Positions 58,270 to 64,000 of a stretch of 64,000 nucleotides of DNA are shown here, piece after piece. Source of the DNA: Lachnospiraceae bacterium (GTDB taxonomy: Bacteria; Bacillota; Clostridia; Lachnospirales; Lachnospiraceae); NCBI GenBank assembly GCA_910575255.1, contig CAJTEM010000003.1, forward strand, positions 62,001 through 126,000, written 5' to 3'. A model generated the notes under the pieces. That model searched no databases. It was not told the origin of the DNA and saw only the letters and a program-made list of their open reading frames with translations. Each line of letters opens with the position of its first letter. The first letter of the stretch is position 1. The position numbers and the translations under genes were made by a program.

Positions 58270-60006
58270 TTACAGAAGCTTATTCACAACCTCCATCAGA
58301 GCCTCGCCCAGAGCTGCTGACTTCGCATCCGCATCCTCAAGAGAAGAGCCCTTCACACCGTAATAGAACTTGATCTTCGGCTCTGTTCCGGAAGGACGGA
58401 TACACAGCCAGGCATTATCGTTCATATCATAGTAGAGTACATTCGAAGACGGCAGGCCGGTGGGCTTCACCTCTCCGGTTGCCATATCCTTGACCGTATC
58501 CAGCTTATAATCGCGGGCATAGAGCACCTTATAATCCCCAAAGCCGGCCGGTGTATCGTTCCGGAAGGTCTCCATGATCGACTGAATCTTTGCCAGGCCT
58601 TCGATGCCGGACAGACCGATGGACTTCACGGCATCCTTATAATAGCCATACTTCTCATACATCGCTACCATGGCATCCCACAGAGTCATGTTCTTTGTCT
58701 TATAGTAGGCAGCCGCCTCGCACAGAGCCACGCTGGCAGACACCGCATCCTTGTCCCTCGCATACGTACCGATCAGACAGCCGTAGCTCTCCTCCATACC
58801 GAACATATAATGGCCGACACCGGTGTTCTCCTCCTTAAGGATCTGCTGTCCGATCCACTTAAAACCAGTCAGGCACTCTACCAGCTTGCAGTTGTAGGAA
58901 GCAGCCACCGCATCGATCAGGTTCGTGCTGACGATGGACTTTACTACCTCGCCGTCTGCCGGAATCGCATTCTGCGCTGCCTTCTGGCTCAATACATACT
59001 CGCAGAGCAGAGAACCGGACATGTTGCCCGTCAGAGAAATATACTCTCCGGACTTGCTGTCCTTCACATAAACTCCCAGACGGTCCGCATCGGGATCCGT
59101 GGCCAGAACCAGATCCGCATCCATCTCCTTTGCCATCTTCAGGCCCAGGGCAAACGCCTCTGCCGCCTCCGGATTCGGATAGCTGACAGTCGGGAATTCA
59201 CCATCCGGCAGCTCCTGCTCCGGAACCACATGGACATGGGTAAAACCGATCTCCTTCAGCACTCTGCGCACCGGAATATTGCCAGTGCCATGGAGAGGCG
59301 TATAAACAATCTTGATATTATCCTGCATCTGGTTGATGGCATCCTGATTCACCACCTGCGCTTTCACATTGGCAATGTATTTATTATCAATCTCCGCGCC
59401 GATCACGTCATACAGGCCTGCCGACTTGGCATCCGATGCGCTCATCGTCTTCACTGTGGACAGATCCTCGATCGCCAGCACCTCCTCGGTCACCCCTTTA
59501 TCATGGGGCGGAGTAAACTGGGCGCCATCCTCCCAATATACCTTGTAACCATTGTACTCCGGCGGATTATGGCTTGCTGTCACATTGATACCGGCGATGC
59601 ATCCCAGCTCCCGTACAGCAAAGGAAAGCTCCGGGGTCGGGCGCAGGGATTCGAATTTGTACGCCTTGATTCCGTTCGCAGCCAGCGTACGGGCCGCCTC
59701 ATCCGCAAACTCCGGCGACATCCGGCGGGAATCATAAGCAATGGCAACCCCCTTGTCAGCCTTGCCCTGCTTAATGATATAGTTAGCCAGCCCCTGGGTG
59801 GCCCGGCGCACGACATAGATATTCATCCGGTTGATTCCGGCTCCGATTATGCCCCGCAGCCCAGCGGTACCGAATTCCAGATCCATATAGAATCTTTCCT
59901 TGATCTCATTCTCGTCTCCTGCAATCGCCCGCAGCTCCGCTTTGGTCCCTTCATCAAAGTACGGATTGCTCAGCCACTCCTCATAGATCTTCATGTAATC
60001 CTTCAT
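58270..60006 (-). CDS. Phosphoglucomutase/phosphomannomutase (housekeeping paralogue)
   Basis: ATG at 60006 follows GGGAGGAG. The 578-residue enzyme has the full phosphohexomutase set: serine loop TASHNPPEYNGYKVYWEDGA, metal loop ATDPDADRLGVYVKD, sugar loop MEESYGCLIGT and phosphate loop RPSGTEPKIKFYYG. It is closely similar to the mutase of the mannan operon (8566-10308) throughout. Here it stands alone, so it probably interconverts glucose-1- and glucose-6-phosphate, or mannose phosphates, for general metabolism and cell-wall precursors. The two copies differ in context, not in visible active-site residues. Confidence 0.93.
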   Translation of the reverse strand: MKDYMKIYEEWLSNPYFDEGTKAELRAIAGDENEIKERFYMDLEFGTAGLRGIIGAGINRMNIYVVRRATQGLANYIIKQGKADKGVAIAYDSRRMSPEFADEAARTLAANGIKAYKFESLRPTPELSFAVRELGCIAGINVTASHNPPEYNGYKVYWEDGAQFTPPHDKGVTEEVLAIEDLSTVKTMSASDAKSAGLYDVIGAEIDNKYIANVKAQVVNQDAINQMQDNIKIVYTPLHGTGNIPVRRVLKEIGFTHVHVVPEQELPDGEFPTVSYPNPEAAEAFALGLKMAKEMDADLVLATDPDADRLGVYVKDSKSGEYISLTGNMSGSLLCEYVLSQKAAQNAIPADGEVVKSIVSTNLIDAVAASYNCKLVECLTGFKWIGQQILKEENTGVGHYMFGMEESYGCLIGTYARDKDAVSASVALCEAAAYYKTKNMTLWDAMVAMYEKYGYYKDAVKSIGLSGIEGLAKIQSIMETFRNDTPAGFGDYKVLYARDYKLDTVKDMATGEVKPTGLPSSNVLYYDMNDNAWLCIRPSGTEPKIKFYYGVKGSSLEDADAKSAALGEALMEVVNKLL

Positions 60007-60111
60007 AACTTAATACTCCCTCCTGTATTCTCTCCCGTCGGATACTCCCGCCGGGACTTCCTGAATCCATTATATAATAAGAAATTACACTCGTCAAAAG
60101 GTTTTTGGCTC

Positions 60112-61095
60112 TCAGCTGCTTTTTATCCTTTCCAGGAATCGGTTCCTGGCCTCCTGCTGCTGCTCCAGGTTCTGCAGCTTCTCCACATTCTTGGCCGGTG
60201 TCCACGCCTTGTTGGCATTATAATAATAATTCAGCTGCTTCCAGTATTTCTCCGGATACAAAAAAAGGTAATACAGGCATTCCCGATCCCGTCCGTCCAT
60301 GGGAACTATCTGGTTATAGGTATCGGTCATTGACTGCCCCAGCCGCTCGTCCCAGCCATGCTTTTCCATCACTTTTCTCATGAAATGATACAAATCTGCC
60401 ATCTGATTTCCCCGATGCATCTGATTAAACTCAATCACAGCCGCCTCTCCGTTTCCTATCAGCAGATGATGCTGATTTAAATCACCGTGGCAGAGAAACA
60501 GACGGTCTTGCTCCGCAGATGCCTCCAATGCTTCCAGTCCCTTCTGTGCCTCCAGAGCCTGGACGTAAAACTCGGAAAAATGCTGCATGACACACAGCTC
60601 AAATTCACTCTTTTTCCTCTTATTGCTGACAAAGGTCCGCACCCGCTTCATTTCCCTGGTATGACGCCTCATTTCCTCGCTCAGCCCCGGCGAGAGCATG
60701 GAAGCCAGATCCCACTCCTCCTGCCAGGCAATATTCCGAAATGCGCGATGCAGCCTTGCAATCCAGGATACTGCTGTCAGAATCTCCCGGCTGTCCTTCA
60801 GATTGCACTCCCGGCTCATAAACCATTCCTTTAAAATATATTTGGTTCCGTCCTCCGCGACCGTAATCAGCTCTTCCTCCCGGTTCCGCACATACTGGTC
60901 CACAGAGCAGATTCCCTGCCGCTTCAGCTCTCCCAGAACAGTCTCTTCAAATTCCAGACGCTTTAAGCTGCCCCGATACTCCTTCAAAAGTCTGAGCCCG
61001 TCAGAGCGCTCGCAGATCCAGGCGCCCCGCCCCCGCCGAACCTCCAGGGTCTCTCCCTCATATTGCTGCATTACATCCTGATAATTGTCATTCAA
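60112..61095 (-). CDS. CotS-family spore coat protein
   Basis: The best start is TTG at 61095 with GGAGGGG five bases before; the frame extends to another TTG at 61134 without a signal. The protein of about 327 residues has the kinase-like fold of the CotS/CotI/YutH group: ERSDGLRLLKEYRGSLKRLE, TKYILKEWFMSRECNLKDSR, and a catalytic-loop-like FLCHGDLNQHHLLIGNGEAA followed by VIEFNQMHRGNQMADLYHFM. It is presumably a spore coat or sporulation-linked protein, supporting a spore-forming Clostridia host. Kinase activity is not certain: HGDLNQHH keeps the Asp and the following metal position is IEFN. Confidence 0.82.
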   Translation of the reverse strand: MNDNYQDVMQQYEGETLEVRRGRGAWICERSDGLRLLKEYRGSLKRLEFEETVLGELKRQGICSVDQYVRNREEELITVAEDGTKYILKEWFMSRECNLKDSREILTAVSWIARLHRAFRNIAWQEEWDLASMLSPGLSEEMRRHTREMKRVRTFVSNKRKKSEFELCVMQHFSEFYVQALEAQKGLEALEASAEQDRLFLCHGDLNQHHLLIGNGEAAVIEFNQMHRGNQMADLYHFMRKVMEKHGWDERLGQSMTDTYNQIVPMDGRDRECLYYLFLYPEKYWKQLNYYYNANKAWTPAKNVEKLQNLEQQQEARNRFLERIKSS

Positions 61096-61163
61096 GCCTA
61101 CCCCTCCACTCGTTGCCCAACCGGCTACTTCCAAAGTATGAGTGAAAAGGATAAAATATACCC

Positions 61164-62516
61164 TTAAGGACGAAACTTATAATACGAGTTTCCGGGCGTC
61201 ATTCCTCCCCGATAGGATGCCAGCTCACTGACTGTCACCAGCTGATATCCACGTCGAATCAGCTCCGGGACAATCACATCGCTGGCATCTGCAGCTGTCT
61301 CATACAAATCATGCATCAGGATAATATCCCCGTCCTTCACATGGTCCAGCACAGCAGAGACCGTCTTTTCTGCATCTCTGGTCTTCCAGTCCAGGGTATC
61401 GATCGACCACAATACCGCCGGCATGGAAATTGCTCCTGCCACTCCCATCCCCGCCTCATTGGTATCGCCGCCGCAAGGTCTCATCAGCACCGGCGTAACT
61501 CCTCCTGCATCAGCTACCACCTGATTAGTCATCATCAGCTGCCGTTCCAGCTCCGCTGGATCTACCTTTGACATCAAAGTATGGTCATAGGTGTGATTGG
61601 CCACCTCGCAGCCCTGCTCTACCATCTGCCGAATCACTGCTCCGTTTTTCTCAGCCCGGTTGCCCACCATGAAAAAAGTTGCCCGTCCGCCGTTTGCCCT
61701 CAAGGTCTCCAGAATCCTGGATGTCGAATTTTTCGACGGCCCGTCGTCATAGGTCAGAGCTACCATTGGCTTTAGCGGATCGATCTCTCCGGCGCAGGAG
61801 GTACCGTCCTCCCGTTTTCTTGCCACAGAGATACGGACTCCGTCTATCCGCAGTCCCGCTCCTGCCCTTCCTGCCTCCTCGCCATTTTTCGCCCAGTCTG
61901 TCCAGGCATTATCCTGAAGCACACTGTAAAACACATCATAATACTCTGCCAGATCTCCCGTCAGACGCATACAGACCGCCTCCAGCGGCATCACCCCCAA
62001 AGCACTGCCTGCCTCGCCGGCATCCGCCTGCCAGTCCAGCCAGCCGCTTCCGCTCAGATTCACCTGATATTCGATCGTTCCGGTCATTCCGGACGGCTGA
62101 TTATGTAAGGTTGCACGAATTGCGGTAATATATCCGCCCGCAGGGGCCATTCCATAAGCATTATCCGCAAAATAGTTGCTCCAGCCCTTCCCCTGCACAT
62201 GGATCCCGTATAAAGCCCCCATCTCCGGAACCTCCACATATGGCCTTCTCACCTCAGCAGTCTGACGGACCTCCTCATCCGGCAGCAGCACTCCCGCACT
62301 GACAGCCGCCGCTCTCCTTCCCCGGTTACCGCCGCCCTCTTTTTCGCGATTCCCATTCAAAAAACCGGTTGCCAGTACTGCTGTTCCCACACACACCGTT
62401 ACCAGACACAGACCCATCATTCCCCGAAGCATCCTTGTCCTGTGCTGTTCTTCCTCTCTTCTCTTTTTCCGCTGCTTATTTTGTAAATATTCCTGCTTTA
62501 CTCTATCTTCCGACAT
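61164..62516 (-). CDS. Membrane-anchored polysaccharide deacetylase
   Basis: ATG at 62516 is chosen over 62522, which sits two bases from GGAG. The product of 450 residues has a basic N-terminus and one membrane helix (about 33-54), then a domain with Trp-rich clostridial hydrophobic repeats (GKGWSNYFADNAYG, SGSGWLDWQADAGEAGSALG, NAWTDWAKNGEEAG). A NodB deacetylase domain follows: TYDDGPS (257-263, metal Asp), HTYDHTLMSKV and RPCGGDTN, ILMHDLY. It would remove acetyl groups from peptidoglycan or a surface glycan outside the cell. The Trp-rich domain probably binds cell-wall sugars. In RPCGGD the Cys replaces the more usual Pro. Confidence 0.88.
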   Translation of the reverse strand: MSEDRVKQEYLQNKQRKKRREEEQHRTRMLRGMMGLCLVTVCVGTAVLATGFLNGNREKEGGGNRGRRAAAVSAGVLLPDEEVRQTAEVRRPYVEVPEMGALYGIHVQGKGWSNYFADNAYGMAPAGGYITAIRATLHNQPSGMTGTIEYQVNLSGSGWLDWQADAGEAGSALGVMPLEAVCMRLTGDLAEYYDVFYSVLQDNAWTDWAKNGEEAGRAGAGLRIDGVRISVARKREDGTSCAGEIDPLKPMVALTYDDGPSKNSTSRILETLRANGGRATFFMVGNRAEKNGAVIRQMVEQGCEVANHTYDHTLMSKVDPAELERQLMMTNQVVADAGGVTPVLMRPCGGDTNEAGMGVAGAISMPAVLWSIDTLDWKTRDAEKTVSAVLDHVKDGDIILMHDLYETAADASDVIVPELIRRGYQLVTVSELASYRGGMTPGNSYYKFRP

Positions 62517-62734
62517 TCCCATCTCTCCAATATAAAATATACTTTGCCTGAATCCATCCGGCCTCTCTATTGTATTCCGACCTGTTTCTCAATGTCAACA
62601 GGGATCTGAACCCACATCAGGAAAAACACATAATTCCCTGTGACTACAGCACCTGGAAAACGGCTACTATTTTATTATAACCCTGATCTGTAAAATAATT
62701 GCATCAAATATGACAATTTAAAAATTTTCATAAA

Positions 62735-62759
62735 AAGAAAGATCCGGCAGACCGGATCT
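62735..62759 (-). terminator. Terminator after the FeoB-associated peptide gene
   Basis: On the minus strand AGATCCGG and CCGGATCT pair around a four-base loop and are followed by TTCTTTTTA. Confidence 0.8.
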
Positions 62760-62767
62760 CTTTGTTC

Positions 62768-62932
62768 TCACTCGCTCCCTTTCCCGCTGCTGTCCCGGCC
62801 CCCACAACCGGAACACCCTGCACAGCCGGAACAGCCGCAGCCGCTCTTTCCTGTTCTGATATCTGATACCTTTTTCCTGGCAATCACAGCCAGAGCCCCA
62901 GCAATTACGATTAAAATAATACAGTCTGTCAT
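62768..62932 (-). CDS. FeoB-associated Cys-rich membrane protein (54 aa)
   Basis: ATG at 62932 with AGAGGGATAACC upstream opens a 54-codon frame: MTDCIILIVIAGALAVIARK, then KVSDIRTGKSGCGCSGCAGC and SGCGGRDSSGKGSE. One N-terminal membrane helix followed by a basic turn and six closely spaced cysteines is the pattern of the FeoB-associated family, usually encoded next to ferrous iron transporters. No feoA or feoB gene is in the window: the neighbours are rpoC and a deacetylase. The cysteines may bind iron or protect it. A terminator follows directly. Confidence 0.75.
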   Translation of the reverse strand: MTDCIILIVIAGALAVIARKKVSDIRTGKSGCGCSGCAGCSGCGGRDSSGKGSE

Positions 62933-63117
62933 CGGTTATCCCTCTTTTATGATCTCTTTTACCAGATTCTGTTCTCATTATACCAGATTTTTTACGTTTG
63001 TCAATGATTTTGATATTCATTATCATATTTGTTTTTCCCTTCCATTCCCTTTCACGGAGAATGTCAGTTCGTTCAGGAAGCGAGAAACACAGCCAGGAAA
63101 AAGGAGAGAGACGCAAC

Positions 63118-63154
63118 AGAAAAAATCCCCCCGCGGCTACAAAGCTGCGGGGAG
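63118..63154 (-). terminator. Terminator after rpoC
   Basis: On the minus strand CCCCGCAGC and TAGCCGCGGGG-like arms pair and are followed by GGATTTTTTC, just after the rpoC stop codon. Confidence 0.75.
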
Positions 63155-63166
63155 TCTCCCAGTCAC

Positions 63167-64000
63167 TCATTCTTCTTCAAAATCTTCCGCATCCTCAGAC
63201 TCACCTACATCCTCTGTTTCTTCCGAAACATCGTCCGTCAGCTCATCCTCTTCCTCCGGCTCCTCATTCTCATCAATGTCAAACACCTCCGGAGCCTCAT
63301 CCATCATCTCATCGTCATCCGCCAGGATAATCTCATCGTCGTCCTCCATCATGATCTCGTCATCCATAGCAAAATCCGTATCCAGCTTCACCGAACGGTA
63401 ACGCTTCATTCCCGTACCGGCCGGAATCAGCTTGCCGATCAGCACATTCTCCTTCAGCCCGATCAGATGGTCAACTTTTCCATTGATAGCCGCCTCAGTC
63501 AGAACCTTGGTGGTCTCCTGGAAGGATGCTGCCGACAGGAAGGAATCCGTAGCCAGGGAGGCCTTGGTGATCCCCAGCATTACCTGTTTGCCCTCTGCCG
63601 GAATCTTTCCGTCTGCAATCAGCGCCTCATTCATCTCATTGAAATCCAGCACATCCATGGAGGTGCCCGGCAGCACGTCACTGTCGCCGCTCTCCTCAAT
63701 CTTGATCTTCTTTAACATCTGGTGAACGATCATCTCCACGTGCTTGTCATTGATCTCCACCCCCTGAAGGCGGTAAACCCTCTGCACCTCGCGGATCATA
63801 TAATCCTGCACGGCACGGACACCCTTGATCTTTAAGATATCATGGGGATTGACACTTCCTTCGGTCAGTTCGTCACCCGCCTCGATCACCTGCTCATCCT
63901 GAACCTTCATCCGGGAACCGTAAGGAATCAGATAGGTCTTGGAATTGCCGGTCTCGGTATCCGTCACTACAATCTCGCGCTTTTTCTTGGTGTCCTTGAT
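63167..64000 (-). CDS. rpoC: RNA polymerase beta' subunit, C-terminal part
   Basis: The frame enters from the right edge (no start in the window) and ends at 63167. Visible are 277 C-terminal residues of Rpo[61 protein letters not shown], then [20 protein letters not shown] and [20 protein letters not shown], ending the conserved part at [14 protein letters not shown] tail of about 70 residues follows that is over half Asp and Glu ([20 protein letters not shown] and on). The catalytic core is outside the window. The acidic tail is longer than in the Bacillus and E. coli proteins I know. Confidence 0.97.
   Translation of the reverse strand: MKDTKKKREIVVTDTETGNSKTYLIPYGSRMKVQDEQVIEAGDELTEGSVNPHDILKIKGVRAVQDYMIREVQRVYRLQGVEINDKHVEMIVHQMLKKIKIEESGDSDVLPGTSMDVLDFNEMNEALIADGKIPAEGKQVMLGITKASLATDSFLSAASFQETTKVLTEAAINGKVDHLIGLKENVLIGKLIPAGTGMKRYRSVKLDTDFAMDDEIMMEDDDEIILADDDEMMDEAPEVFDIDENEEPEEEDELTDDVSEETEDVGESEDAEDFEEE

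Noticed and set aside
62718-63170. A 150-codon minus-strand frame across the rpoC downstream region
   Set aside because: It overlaps the Cys-rich peptide gene in another frame and crosses the rpoC terminator. The 54-codon frame has the better ribosome binding site and family pattern.
1-64000. tRNA, rRNA, prophage modules, integrase and attachment sites
   Set aside because: I scanned for them and saw no cloverleaf, rRNA segment, integrase or phage structural gene. A dedicated tRNA search was not possible.

Overview
The window looks like the chromosome of a gut-type Lachnospiraceae (Clostridia). Support: GlnN-type glutamine synthetase, a CotS-like spore-coat kinase fold, AGGAGG ribosome binding sites, Ala-Ser-Pro-Ser-Asn motifs in a surface protein, and a mannan locus whose gene content matches the one known from Roseburia. 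Almost every gene is on the minus strand. The exceptions are a small nuclease-like gene, a Dabb protein, a thioesterase, a nuclease remnant and the proposed antisense RNA. Family names come from reading translated motifs; no database was searched.

Layout. 1-2.8 kb: the start of a secreted protein, a small hypothetical gene, and a gene-poor stretch with remnants and a probable type I toxin-antitoxin module. 2.8-6.1 kb: BTAD regulator, cytoplasmic chemoreceptor and FIST sensor. 6.5-37.7 kb: a large beta-mannan utilisation locus. It holds a LacI regulator, an ABC importer, a secreted GH26 mannanase, a giant repeat protein, a GH36 alpha-galactosidase, two GH130 phosphorylases, an AGE-family epimerase, a phosphohexomutase and a ManA-ROK fusion. 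The locus is interrupted by an HSP90-like ATPase with two paralogous helical partners, flanked by nuclease-type gene remnants, and by a sce7726-like gene. 37.9-48.6 kb: a second sugar locus of unknown substrate (RbsABC-type importer, SIS isomerase, PfkB kinase, DUF4867 protein, TIM-barrel isomerase, LacI regulator, mutarotase-like protein). Four LacI-type operators tie it together. 48.8-64 kb: core metabolism (glnN, fba, thrC, lactonase, phosphohexomutase), a FadR-type regulator with operators, CotS-like protein, polysaccharide deacetylase, a FeoB-associated-type peptide and the 3' end of rpoC.

How the mannan genes fit: GH26 cuts mannan outside the cell and the ABC importer brings in oligosaccharides. 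GH36 removes galactose. GH130_2 phosphorolyses mannooligosaccharides. The epimerase turns mannobiose into mannosyl-glucose, which GH130_1 splits. The mutase, the ROK kinase and ManA then deliver fructose-6-phosphate.

Beyond genes, the intergenic DNA is unusually rich in long palindromes. Those at 32.3-33.0 kb share an identical 50-bp core but carry unrelated, perfectly paired arms. Those at 52.4-52.9 kb share a 20-base loop with different stems. Several dispersed repeats also link 2.7, 17.8, 52.4-52.9, 54.5 and 57.4-57.7 kb.
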